From positions 248,001 to 312,000 of the forward strand of contig NZ_VTOM01000002.1 of the NCBI RefSeq assembly GCF_009765365.1: DNA of 64,000 bases, in the 5' to 3' direction. A program made the translations under genes and the position numbers. Positions 1-8,169 of the stretch are shown in pieces. The notes below the pieces were generated by a model. That model made no database searches, was not told the origin of the DNA, and saw only the letters and a list, made by a program, of their open reading frames with translations. The DNA is from Antarcticirhabdus aurantiaca (GTDB taxonomy: Bacteria > Pseudomonadota > Alphaproteobacteria > Rhizobiales > Rhizobiaceae). Numbering within the stretch: the first letter of the stretch is position 1; each line of letters begins with the position of its first letter.

Positions 1-11
1 CCGGCGAAGCC

Positions 12-1451
12 GTGCTTCAGCCGGGCCGCAACTGCTGGCGGATCGAAGACGCGACCCGGGCCGCCGTTCTCGTCGACGCCGCTCCTTATTTCGCCCGGCT
101 GGAGCCGGCGCTGCGCGGCGCCCGCCGCTCGATCATGGTTCTCGGCTGGGACTTCGACGGCCGCATCGCCTTCTCGCGCGGGGCGGATGACGAGCCGGCG
201 GGCGAGCGGCTGGGACCGCTTCTGCGCCGCCTCGTCGAGGAGCGGCCGGAGCTCGAGGTGCGCATCCTCGTCTGGAGCGTCGCCGTGGTCCACGCGCCGA
301 GCGACGCCGTCTCGCTCGTCGTCGGCGCCAACTGGCAGAACCATCCCCGCATCACGCTGCGGCTCGACACGAACCACCCCGCCTACGGCTCGCACCACCA
401 GAAGGTCGTCGTGATCGACGACGAGCTCGCCTTCTGCGGCGGCATCGACCTCACGGTCGACCGCTGGGACACGCCTGAGCACCGGGTGGACGATCCGCGC
501 CGCCGCACCCCGGACGGACGACCCTACCGCGCGGTCCACGACATGATGATGGCCGTCGAGGGACCGGTGGCCATGGGCCTCGGCGATCTCGCGCGCCGAC
601 GCTGGGAGCGCGCGACCGGCGAGACGCTGTCGCCACCCGCCCCGCGCGTCGAGGCCGAAGGCCGTCTCTGGCCCGTGGACCTCGCGCCGGACTTTTCCGA
701 CATCCCCGTCGCCATCGCCCGCACCGAGCCGGCCTGGAACGGCGCGCCGGAGGTACGCGAGTCCGGCCGGCTGACCCTGGACATCCTGTCGGCGGCGCGC
801 ACCCTCGTCTATGTCGAGGCGCAGTACCTCGCGAGCTTCGAGGTCGGCACGATCCTCGCGCGCCACCTCGCCCGCGAGAGCGGGCCGGAGGTCGTGATCC
901 TCGTGTCGCGCCGGCTCAACGGCTTCCTCGAAACGGTGTCGATGGGTGGCAATCGCGACCGGCTGATCCGCCGGCTGAAGCGCGCCGACCGCTTCGATCG
1001 CCTGCGCGTCTTCCAGCCGGTGGTGCCGGGGCCGGCGGAGAGCGACTGCGAGGTGTTCCTTCACGCCAAGCTCCTGATCGCCGACGACCGGCTCCTGCGG
1101 ATCGGATCCTCCAACCTCAACAACCGCTCCATGGGCCTCGACACGGAGTGCGACCTCGCCGTCGAGGCGGGCACGGAAGCGACGGCGCGGGCGATCGGCG
1201 CCTTGCGCGAGCGGCTCCTCGCCGAGCATCTCGGCGTCGATCCGATGCTGGTGAAGCGGACGGTGGCGGAGATGGGCTCGACCGTCGCGGCCATCGATGC
1301 CCTCAATACCGGCGCCCGGGGCCTCAAGCCCTACGCGGTCGGCAGCGGTCCCGGCCCGACCCACCGGGTGCCCGGCTCCTCGCTTCTCGATCCCAAGCGG
1401 CCCTTCAGGCTCGCCGGCGGGCTGCGCCGGCTGGTCCGGCGGAAGCGCTGA
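12..1451 (+). CDS. Phospholipase D-family (cardiolipin synthase-like) protein, possibly 5'-truncated
   Basis: Probably a phosphatidyltransferase or phospholipase of the PLD superfamily, acting on phospholipids at the membrane. Two HKD motifs are visible: His129-x-Lys131-x4-Asp136 (HHQKVVVID) and His351-x-Lys353-x4-Asp358 (HAKLLIAD), the second followed by GSSNLNNRS, as in cardiolipin synthase B. The first usable start is a GTG, but the frame is open to the window edge. The paralogue starting at 15527 has 11 residues ahead of the shared PGRNC motif and this one has three, so a few N-terminal codons may be missing. Its 3' end overlaps the convergent YbhN-like gene by 47 bp. In E. coli, clsB (ybhO), ybhN and ybhP are neighbours, and the same three families lie together here. 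The specific substrate is inferred. Confidence 0.85.
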   Translation: MLQPGRNCWRIEDATRAAVLVDAAPYFARLEPALRGARRSIMVLGWDFDGRIAFSRGADDEPAGERLGPLLRRLVEERPELEVRILVWSVAVVHAPSDAVSLVVGANWQNHPRITLRLDTNHPAYGSHHQKVVVIDDELAFCGGIDLTVDRWDTPEHRVDDPRRRTPDGRPYRAVHDMMMAVEGPVAMGLGDLARRRWERATGETLSPPAPRVEAEGRLWPVDLAPDFSDIPVAIARTEPAWNGAPEVRESGRLTLDILSAARTLVYVEAQYLASFEVGTILARHLARESGPEVVILVSRRLNGFLETVSMGGNRDRLIRRLKRADRFDRLRVFQPVVPGPAESDCEVFLHAKLLIADDRLLRIGSSNLNNRSMGLDTECDLAVEAGTEATARAIGALRERLLAEHLGVDPMLVKRTVAEMGSTVAAIDALNTGARGLKPYAVGSGPGPTHRVPGSSLLDPKRPFRLAGGLRRLVRRKR

Positions 1452-2415
1452 GACGGCGCGCGCGGCGCGCCAGGATCTCTGTCAGCGCGAAGGTGGCGCC
1501 GCCGAGCGCCAGCGGCACGAGGTAGTAGACGAGGCGGAACAGGAGAAGCCCGGCGATGATGTCGGCGTTCGGCAGGAGAAAGGTCACCACCGCCTCCAGG
1601 ACGCCGATGCCGCCGGGCACGTGGCTGACGAGAATGCCGGCATTGGCCAGGAGATAGGCCGCGGTTGCCTGCGGATAGGAGACGGTCGCGACGGCGCTCA
1701 GCGCCTGATGGAGGCAGGCGGCGACGAGGGCGAAGTTGAGTGTTCCGACTGAGAGCTGGGCGAGCGCGAGCCGGAAGCCCGGCATGCGCAGCGACCAGGC
1801 CCGCAGCCGCAGCGGCCGCCGCGCCAGGGCGGCGAGCGCGAGATAGGCGCAGACGAGCGCCGCGCAGCCCGCTCCCAGCCCCAGGACCGCCGGCTCGGGC
1901 AGGCCCGTGAGGCTGGAGACGAGGCCGGGGCGGCCGAGAAACACGAGGGCGGCGAGGCCGAGAAGGCCGAGCCCGACGGTTGCTCCGCAGAACACGATCA
2001 CCCGCGCCACTTCGCCGGCCGACAGACCGAAGCGCGAATAGAAGCGGTAGCGCACGGCGCCGCTCGACAGCGCCGCGAAGCCGAGATTGTGGCCGATCGA
2101 CAGGGCGCAGAAGGAGGCGAGCGCCGCCCGCCGCCAGGGTTGCGGCCGCCCGGCATAGCGCAGCGCCAGCCAGTCGAAGAGGCCGAGACAGAGATAGCTC
2201 AGCGCCGCGAACAACGCGGCGGCGCCAAGGCGCGCCAGCGAAGCCGCCTCGATCGAGGCGGCGAGCCGGGCCGCGCTGTAGTTGCCGAGGGTGCGCAAAA
2301 GAAGGGCGGCGGCGAGCGTCAGCACGGCGACGGCGACAAGGGGGCCGAGCCATCGGGGCGGATGGGGTCGCCCGGCCGGCTTTTCGAGCCGCGCGTCGGA
2401 AGCCGCCTCGGCCAT
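1405..2415 (-). CDS. YbhN/UPF0104-family integral membrane protein (lysylphosphatidylglycerol synthase TM-like)
   Basis: This 336-residue protein has about eight hydrophobic segments and the look of the UPF0104 / lysylphosphatidylglycerol synthase transmembrane family, including an N-terminal LVAVAVLTLAAALLLRTL helix and a late NAGILVSHVPGGIGVLE motif, which is typical of the family. The ATG (MAEAAS) was chosen because the open frame upstream runs through the EEP nuclease gene in another frame and is Arg/Ala-rich shadow. It starts 5 bp after the EEP gene stops, so the two are probably one transcription unit. E. coli ybhN sits with a cardiolipin synthase and an EEP protein, which suggests a role in lipid or envelope homeostasis. 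The C-terminus is Arg/Ala-rich and overlaps the convergent PLD gene. Confidence 0.86.
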   Translation of the reverse strand: MAEAASDARLEKPAGRPHPPRWLGPLVAVAVLTLAAALLLRTLGNYSAARLAASIEAASLARLGAAALFAALSYLCLGLFDWLALRYAGRPQPWRRAALASFCALSIGHNLGFAALSSGAVRYRFYSRFGLSAGEVARVIVFCGATVGLGLLGLAALVFLGRPGLVSSLTGLPEPAVLGLGAGCAALVCAYLALAALARRPLRLRAWSLRMPGFRLALAQLSVGTLNFALVAACLHQALSAVATVSYPQATAAYLLANAGILVSHVPGGIGVLEAVVTFLLPNADIIAGLLLFRLVYYLVPLALGGATFALTEILARRARRLSASAGPAGAARRRA

Positions 2416-2420
2416 GCCCG

Positions 2421-3296
2421 TCACGCCGCGGCAGGGTGCGCCACGCGCGCAACCGCCCGGTCCACCTCGACCTCGACGAGGAGCGGCAGGTGATCGGAGG
2501 CGATCCGGGCGAGCGGCGTGCGCACGGCGGCGAGTGAGAGCGGCCGGACAGGACCGCGCGCGAAGACGTGATCGAGGCGCAGCAACGGGAAGCGGCTCGG
2601 AAAGGTCGCCGGCGAGCTCGCAATCCCCGGCGCGCGCCGCAAGTCGGCGAGCGCGCCGGCCAAGCGCCGGAAGGTCTGCCCGCCCGGCACGGCGTTGAAG
2701 TCGCCGAGGAGCACGGCCGGGTCGCGGCAGTCGGGATGGCCGAGCCAGTCGGGGCCGAGAAGGGCCGCGGCCTGCGCCTGCCGCTCCGCCGAGCGCAGCC
2801 CGAGATGGGTGACGATCACCTGCAGCTCGCTTGCCTCGCCGAGATCCACCGCCGCCCAGAGCGCGCCGCGCGGCTCCAGGTGCGGCTTGGCCGCGAGGCC
2901 CGGCAGCGGGCCGGCCTTGACGAGGCGCGAGGGCAGAGGCGTCAGGAGCGCGTCGCCGTAGCGCTCCTCGAGAACCGTCAGCGCCGCGTTGAAGTGGACG
3001 CGCATGCCGAGCTCGGCGGCGATGGCCTCGGCTTGGTCGACGCCCCCCGATCGCGGCCGCCCGACGTCGAGTTCCTGCAACGCGATGATCTCGGCGCCGG
3101 TCTGCGCGATCACCGCCGCGATCCGGGCCGGCGACAAGGTCCCGTCCGTGCCCAGGCACCGGCGGACGTTGTAGGTGAGGAGTTTGACGCGGCGGGGCGA
3201 AAGCGGGGCTGAAGGCAATCGGGTCTCGCGGAAGGACGACGGGAACGGAAGCGGCGGCGAGGAGCGCGACGCGCGGGCCGCCTCCCCGCTCGGCAA
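2421..3296 (-). CDS. Endonuclease/exonuclease/phosphatase (EEP) family protein, YbhP-like
   Basis: An EEP-fold metal-dependent phosphodiesterase or nuclease. Visible signatures are KLLTYNVRR at the start of the fold, IIALQELDVGRP (metal-binding Glu), VIVTHLGLRSAERQAQ, VLLGDFNAVPGG (GDFN) and a terminal ASDHLPLLVEVEV (SDH). The substrate is unknown; related proteins act on DNA, inositol phosphates or sphingomyelin. The start is uncertain: the longest form begins at TTG 3296, and an internal TTG at 3218 lies nearer the conserved fold. No ATG precedes the conserved part, and the first about 35 residues are low-complexity Ser/Pro/Arg. It is followed after 5 bp by the YbhN-like gene. Confidence 0.85.
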   Translation of the reverse strand: MPSGEAARASRSSPPLPFPSSFRETRLPSAPLSPRRVKLLTYNVRRCLGTDGTLSPARIAAVIAQTGAEIIALQELDVGRPRSGGVDQAEAIAAELGMRVHFNAALTVLEERYGDALLTPLPSRLVKAGPLPGLAAKPHLEPRGALWAAVDLGEASELQVIVTHLGLRSAERQAQAAALLGPDWLGHPDCRDPAVLLGDFNAVPGGQTFRRLAGALADLRRAPGIASSPATFPSRFPLLRLDHVFARGPVRPLSLAAVRTPLARIASDHLPLLVEVEVDRAVARVAHPAAA

Positions 3297-3462
3297 ATCC
3301 CCGACCGGCTTTCGCGTTCCGCGCCCGCGGCCCGCCCGCGCTGGCTCGTCTTGATCAACGGCCGCCTAACACCGGAAGGCCCGCACACCGATCGAACGGA
3401 GCACGGGCCTCGTGAGAGCGAACCCGTCGCCCGTCGTATCGTGTGGCCTCGACCTCGGCGCG

Positions 3463-5379
3463 TCAGCGCTTGCGGAACGAGGGACGGCGGCGGTTCGGCT
3501 TGGGAGAAGCGGCTTCGATCTTCGGGGCGCGGTTCTTGGCGGCCTGGATCGCGGGCAGCTCGACCTGCGCGGCCGGGGCCTCGTCGCGCAGGGCGGCGGT
3601 CTCGGCGATCGCGGAAGCGCTGGCTTCGAGCGTCTCGATTTCGGGCAGAACCGGCGCCTGCGGCGCGGCGTCGAGGAGCACGGGTGCCGGCTCGACCTCG
3701 GCCGCAGCCTCGGACGCCGCGGCCTCGTCGGCCGGAGCCTCCGTCACCGCCGCGGGCTCGTCGGCCCCCTCGGGCGCCACCGGCTGCTCGAAGGCGGCCT
3801 TCTCATCCGCGACCGGGGTCGCTTCGGCGTCCGCCTCGGCCCGGATCGGGGCTTCGACGGCAGCGTCTGTCGACGCGGGCGGCGCGCTGTCGCCGGATGC
3901 CGGCCGGGCCGCGTCGGTCGCGCCGTCGGAGCCTCGCGGCGAGGCGAAGGGCTCGACCGGCAGGGCGGCTTCCGCCACGTCGACGGTCGCCGGCGCTTGC
4001 ACGGAGGCGGCGGCCGGCTCGCCCAGACCGAGTTCGCCCGCTCCGCCCCGGCGCAGCGCCGCGGCCTTGGCCTTGCGCTCCTTCACCGCGCCCTCGCGGA
4101 TCGGGGCCGAAGCGGAGGCCAGCGGCCGCGGCTGCGCGGCGCCGCTGTGGGTGGTGCCGTGAGTGAGCGCGAAGTCGAGGATGCGCGGCGCGATCTCCGC
4201 GCGGTAGCGCGAGCCGTTGAACACGCCGTAATGGCCGACCTTGGGCTGGACGTAGTGGACGCGGTTGGCGGCCGGGATGCTCGTGCACAGGTCCTGCGCC
4301 GCCTCGGTCTGGCCGACGCCGGAAATATCGTCGTTCTCGCCCTCGATGGTGAGGAGCGCGGTGGTCCGGATCGCGGTGAGGTCGATGCGCCGGCCGCGAT
4401 GGGTGATGGTGCCCTTCGGCAGCGAGTGCTTGATGAACACCTCCTCCACCGTCTGGAGGTAGAACTCGGCCGTCATGTCCATGACGGCGTTGTACTCGTC
4501 GTAGAAGGAGCGGTGCTTCTCGGCCGAGTCCCCGTCGTCCTTCACGAGGTGCCAGAAGAAGTCCTTGTGGGCGATGAGGTGCCGGTCGAGGTTCATCGAC
4601 ATGAAGCCCGACAGCTGCAGGAAGCCGGGATAAACGCGGCGCATGAAGCCCGGATGCGGGAAGGGCACCGGCATGATGACGTTCTCGCGGAACCAGTCGA
4701 TGCCCTTTTCCTTGGCGAGCTGGTTCACCGCGGTCGGGTTGGAGCGCGTGTCGATCGGGCCGCCCATCAGCGTCATGGTGGCGGGCGCGGCGGAGTCCTC
4801 GTCCATGGCCATGACGCCGGCCGCCATCAGCACCGGCACGGCCGGCTGACAGACGCCGATCACGTGCGTGTCGGGACCGAGGACGTGCAGCATCTCGATG
4901 ACGTAGTCGACGTAGTCGTCGAGGTCGAAGCGCCCTTGGGCGAGCGGCACCATGCGCGCGTCGGTCCAGTCGGTGATGTAGACCTCGGCATAGGGCAGCA
5001 GCGCTTCCACCGTGCCGCGCAGGAGCGTGGCGTAGTGGCCCGACATCGGCGCGACGACGAGGAAGCGCGGGTCCTTCTTGTGACCTTCGGGAAGCGCACG
5101 CTCGAAGTGCAGGAGCCGGCAGAAGGGCTTCTCCCAGACCGCCTTGTCCTGGACGGGAACGCGCAGGCCGCCGACCACCGTTTCGTGAAGGCCGAATTCC
5201 GGCTTGCCGTAGACGCGGGTCGTGCGCTCGAAGAGCTCCGCCATGGCTGCCACGGCGCGCCCAGCTTCGGTGCGCGACAAGGGATTGAGCGGGTTCTGGT
5301 AGAAGAGCCGGGTCGCGTCCGCGATCGCGCGCAATGGAGCGAGCGCGGCATGGTTCCACTCATAGAACTGGTACAACAT
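3463..5379 (-). CDS. phaZ: Intracellular polyhydroxybutyrate depolymerase with a long Ala/Pro/acidic C-terminal tail
   Basis: Hydrolyses intracellular short-chain polyhydroxyalkanoate granules. Residues 1-408 match the intracellular PhaZ family: MLYQFYEWNHAALAPLR at the N-terminus, a lipase-box-like GVCQPA with Cys177 as nucleophile in place of Ser, EGENDDISGVG near residue 350 (acid region) and VGHYGVFNGSRYR with His383. Family members are usually about 400-430 residues, and this one has 638. The extra about 230 residues are low complexity, rich in Ala, Pro and Glu, ending in a basic stretch (KPNRRRPSFRKR). A phasin-like or granule/DNA-binding role for the tail is inference only. ATG start, monocistronic. 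Confidence 0.92.
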   Translation of the reverse strand: MLYQFYEWNHAALAPLRAIADATRLFYQNPLNPLSRTEAGRAVAAMAELFERTTRVYGKPEFGLHETVVGGLRVPVQDKAVWEKPFCRLLHFERALPEGHKKDPRFLVVAPMSGHYATLLRGTVEALLPYAEVYITDWTDARMVPLAQGRFDLDDYVDYVIEMLHVLGPDTHVIGVCQPAVPVLMAAGVMAMDEDSAAPATMTLMGGPIDTRSNPTAVNQLAKEKGIDWFRENVIMPVPFPHPGFMRRVYPGFLQLSGFMSMNLDRHLIAHKDFFWHLVKDDGDSAEKHRSFYDEYNAVMDMTAEFYLQTVEEVFIKHSLPKGTITHRGRRIDLTAIRTTALLTIEGENDDISGVGQTEAAQDLCTSIPAANRVHYVQPKVGHYGVFNGSRYRAEIAPRILDFALTHGTTHSGAAQPRPLASASAPIREGAVKERKAKAAALRRGGAGELGLGEPAAASVQAPATVDVAEAALPVEPFASPRGSDGATDAARPASGDSAPPASTDAAVEAPIRAEADAEATPVADEKAAFEQPVAPEGADEPAAVTEAPADEAAASEAAAEVEPAPVLLDAAPQAPVLPEIETLEASASAIAETAALRDEAPAAQVELPAIQAAKNRAPKIEAASPKPNRRRPSFRKR

Positions 5380-5459
5380 CGCCTCCGGCCTTCGTTCCCT
5401 CGGGTTGGTCTAGCAGTCTTTGCTGCATTGCACAATTCACGGCTGTTCATGACGTTCCG

Positions 5460-6020
5460 TCACAGCCACCGCACCATGACGGTCCGGTCCTCGGGCAAGG
5501 CTCCCGCGGGCGTTTCCGAAAGAAGGCGTTCGAGCAAGAATGGCGGAAGATCCTTGCGCAAAACCCTCACGAAGCCGCGGGCCTCGTAGAAGGGCGCGTT
5601 GAAGGGCACCTCGGCATAGGTGGACAGGCCGAGGGCGCGGTGGAAGAACCACTCGGCCCGGGCGCGAACGGCGGCGAGAAGCGCCGTGCCGAGGCCCCGC
5701 CGCCCATGCGCGGGATCAACGGAGAGTTCGGCCAGCCAGTAGAGCTCGCCGAGGTCGCGCCCGAGCGCGAAGCCCGCGGGCGTCCCGCTCGCCTTGTTCT
5801 CGGCGACGAAGACGTCGTGCGCCAGGATGCGCTCCACGAAGGCGCCGAGCGGCGGCGGTGGCTCGCCTGCCAGTTCCTCGCGCCCCGCCGCGACCAGAAG
5901 CGCGGTCGCGGCCCGCTCGATCGCCAGGAGCTCGGGCGCCTCGCCCGGCTCCATCACCCGGATGCGATAGCCCTTCGGTGCGAGGCCCTTGAAGGCGCGG
6001 CGGCCGGGCTCGTCGGCCAC
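5460..6020 (-). CDS. GNAT-family N-acetyltransferase
   Basis: An acetyl-CoA-dependent N-acetyltransferase of unknown substrate. The GNAT acetyl-CoA-binding motif A is clear: LSVDPAHGRRGLGTALLAAVRARAE (the R/Q-x-x-G-x-G/A form), followed by FYEARGFVRV, the usual motif B end. The IRVMEPGEAPELLAIERAAT beginning is the family's first strand and helix. At 186 residues it is of normal size. The start is GTG, 6 bp after the stop of the DUF1330 gene, and the two are probably cotranscribed from the right. Confidence 0.85.
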   Translation of the reverse strand: MADEPGRRAFKGLAPKGYRIRVMEPGEAPELLAIERAATALLVAAGREELAGEPPPPLGAFVERILAHDVFVAENKASGTPAGFALGRDLGELYWLAELSVDPAHGRRGLGTALLAAVRARAEWFFHRALGLSTYAEVPFNAPFYEARGFVRVLRKDLPPFLLERLLSETPAGALPEDRTVMVRWL

Positions 6021-6026
6021 CGGCGC

Positions 6027-6317
6027 CTACTCGACGCCCTCGACGAGCATCATCTCGGCCGTGGCGTAGCGCTCGCGGATGGCCTTGGCCTTCTGGTACT
6101 GCTCGCTCTCGTAGCAGGCGCGCGCCTGCTCCATGGAGTCGAACTCGATCACGACGTTGCGCGCGCGCATCTCGCCCTCCAGGCGGTGCGTCGCGCCGCC
6201 GCGCGCCAGGAAGCGCGCCCCGTGTTCGCGGAAGGCGGGCGCGGCCGTCTCGACGTAGCCCTTGTAGCCCTCCGGGTCGTGCACATCGACCCGCGCGATC
6301 CAGTAAGCCTTCGGCAT
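6027..6317 (-). CDS. DUF1330 family protein
   Basis: A 96-residue ferredoxin-like alpha/beta-barrel protein of the DUF1330 family; no biochemical role is established. Family signatures are KAYWIARVDVHDPEGYKGYV, FLARGG with the downstream HRLEGEMRARNVVIEFDSMEQARACYESEQYQKAKAIR. I chose the second ATG (MPKAYW): it begins the conserved domain and has a purine-rich GGGGGGCGAG four bases ahead. The first ATG, six codons earlier (6335), is possible. The downstream neighbour is a GNAT acetyltransferase, 6 bp away. Confidence 0.85.
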   Translation of the reverse strand: MPKAYWIARVDVHDPEGYKGYVETAAPAFREHGARFLARGGATHRLEGEMRARNVVIEFDSMEQARACYESEQYQKAKAIRERYATAEMMLVEGVE

Positions 6318-6479
6318 CTCGCCCCCCTTCGCCATGCTTCGACGGGGGTAACCTATGCTCCGCGCGCGGCTCGGACAGGTGCGCGAGCGCCGGGGTTTAC
6401 GTTAACAAACGGTGACCGGTTTACTTCGGCGCCCCGCTGGACAATCGTCCGCCGCATTCCCGTCCCGGAGGCTTGTCCG

Positions 6480-7448
6480 ATGATCGTCACCTTCACCGAT
6501 TACGGCCGCGGCCTCGTCGAGCACCTGTCGCGGCTGAGCCCGGGCTTCAGCCCGACCTTCTTTACCGAACGCGCCTCGCTGCCGGTCGGCGCCAAGCCCG
6601 GCTATTACGAGCAGATCACCGTGCATTCCGGCGGCGAGAACTTCCTGATCGACCTGCGCTTCACCATGGACAAGGACGGTCTGCGCTCGATCAACAGCAT
6701 CGAAGTGTTCGACCACAGCTACATCAAGGTCGCGACGGCGCTGGAGGTCGACGTGCCGGTTTCGGCGGGCTCGCTCCTCTACAAGGACGACGTCATGTAC
6801 CTGACGGGCACGGCGGACCGGATCTACGACGGCGGCGGAAACGACTACGTCGACCTCGGCGCGGGCAACGACCTCTACGCCTTCACCGCCGGGCGCGACC
6901 GGATCGAGGGCGGGCGCGGGCTCGACGTGGTCACGCTCGACGTCGCGCGCGCCGACGTCCGCATCGCCCAGGCCGGCACGGCCTGGACGGTGACGGGCAC
7001 GGCGGGCAGCCTGAACCTGACCGGTGTCGAGCGCCTGCAGTTCCGCGACCAGACGGTCGCCATCGACGTCGCCGCGGGCGAAACGGCGGGTGCGGTCTAC
7101 CGGATGTACGAGGCGGCGCTCGACCGGGTGCCGGACGCGGCGGGCCTGCGCTACTGGGTGGCGATGGTGGACCGCGGCGCGAGCCTGAAGGACATCGCCG
7201 GCGGCTTCCTCAACTCGCCCGAGTTCAAGACGAACTTCGGCGCCGATCTCGCCAACGCCGCCTTCGTCAACGCGCTCTACCAGAACGTCCTGGATCGACC
7301 CGGCGAGCAGGCCGGGCTCGACTATTGGACGGGCCTCCTCGCCTCGGGCGCGGCGACCCGCTCGGACGTTTTGATCGGCTTCTCCGAAAGCCCGGAGAAC
7401 GTGTCCCACCTCGCCCCCGCCTTCACGGAAGGGCTCTGGCTCGTTTGA
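6480..7448 (+). CDS. RTX-like Ca2+-binding protein with C-terminal DUF4214 domain
   Basis: A 322-residue protein of unknown function, probably exported because both domains are typical of surface or secreted proteins. The N-terminal about 105 residues are unassigned. A short nonapeptide-repeat stretch follows at about 115-145 (GGGNDYVDLGAGNDLY, then GRDRIEGGRGLD), which in this family binds calcium. Residues about 205-305 are two DUF4214 units (YRMYEAALDRVPDAAGLRYW and NALYQNVLDRPGEQAGLDYW). No Sec signal peptide is seen; RTX proteins normally leave by a type I system through a C-terminal signal, and no such transporter is encoded nearby. The ATG has GGAG nine bases upstream. Monocistronic, convergent with pyrF. 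Confidence 0.82.
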   Translation: MIVTFTDYGRGLVEHLSRLSPGFSPTFFTERASLPVGAKPGYYEQITVHSGGENFLIDLRFTMDKDGLRSINSIEVFDHSYIKVATALEVDVPVSAGSLLYKDDVMYLTGTADRIYDGGGNDYVDLGAGNDLYAFTAGRDRIEGGRGLDVVTLDVARADVRIAQAGTAWTVTGTAGSLNLTGVERLQFRDQTVAIDVAAGETAGAVYRMYEAALDRVPDAAGLRYWVAMVDRGASLKDIAGGFLNSPEFKTNFGADLANAAFVNALYQNVLDRPGEQAGLDYWTGLLASGAATRSDVLIGFSESPENVSHLAPAFTEGLWLV

Positions 7449-7470
7449 GGCGGCCCGGCCGGTCGCCCGG

Positions 7471-8169
7471 TCAGGCTAGGGGCGCGATCTCGGCGAGGAT
7501 GGCGCCGGCTGCGGCGCGACGGTCGGGGGCGGCGACGATCGGCCGTCCGACGACGAGGTGGGTCGCCCCGGCGCGCAGCGCGTCCGCCGGCGTCATCACG
7601 CGCTTCTGGTCGCCGGCCTGCGTGCCGGCGGGGCGGATGCCGGGGGTGACGAGCGCCATGCCGGCCGGCAGCACGGCGCGCACGCTCTCGGCCTCCTCGG
7701 CCGAGGACACGACGCCGCCGATGCCGGCTTCCGCGGCCTGGCGCGCGCGCTGGAGGACGAGGTCGGCCGGCGCGGCGGCGTAGCCCGCCTCGCGCACGTC
7801 CGCCGCGTCGAACGAGGTCAGCACCGTGACGCCGAGAACCACGAGATCCGTCCCGGCCGCAGCCTTGGCCGCGGCGCGCATGGTCTGGGGATAGGCGTGA
7901 ACCGTGGTCATCGCCGCGCCCAGAGACACGATGCTCTCGACGCCCTTCTCCACCGTGTTGGCGATATCGAGGAGCTTGAGGTCCAGGAAGACCTTCTTGC
8001 CCATGCGCGACAGCTCGGACACCAGCGGCAGGCCGCCGGCAAAGCCCAGCTGATAGCCGATCTTGTACCAGGACACGGCATCGCCGAGCTCGGTGACGAC
8101 GGCTTCCGCTTCCGCCCGCGAGGACAGGTCGAGCGCGACGATGAGACGGTCGGATGCGGCCCCCGTCAT
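7471..8169 (-). CDS. pyrF: Orotidine 5'-phosphate decarboxylase
   Basis: Converts OMP to UMP, the last step of de novo pyrimidine synthesis in the cytosol. The 232-residue sequence has the family's [10 protein letters not shown] start, the catalytic [11 protein letters not shown] (Asp-x-Lys-x2-Asp), [10 protein letters not shown], and the phosphate-binding [16 protein letters not shown] near the C-terminus. Length is normal. The ATG shares its bases with the TGA of the upstream LOV histidine kinase gene (ATGA), so translation is probably coupled. That is an unusual partner for pyrF. Confidence 0.95.
   Translation of the reverse strand: MTGAASDRLIVALDLSSRAEAEAVVTELGDAVSWYKIGYQLGFAGGLPLVSELSRMGKKVFLDLKLLDIANTVEKGVESIVSLGAAMTTVHAYPQTMRAAAKAAAGTDLVVLGVTVLTSFDAADVREAGYAAAPADLVLQRARQAAEAGIGGVVSSAEEAESVRAVLPAGMALVTPGIRPAGTQAGDQKRVMTPADALRAGATHLVVGRPIVAAPDRRAAAGAILAEIAPLA

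Noticed and set aside
3412-5589. 725-residue open frame opposite phaZ
   Set aside because: It is an antisense shadow of the phaZ gene, low-complexity in composition, with no family motif.
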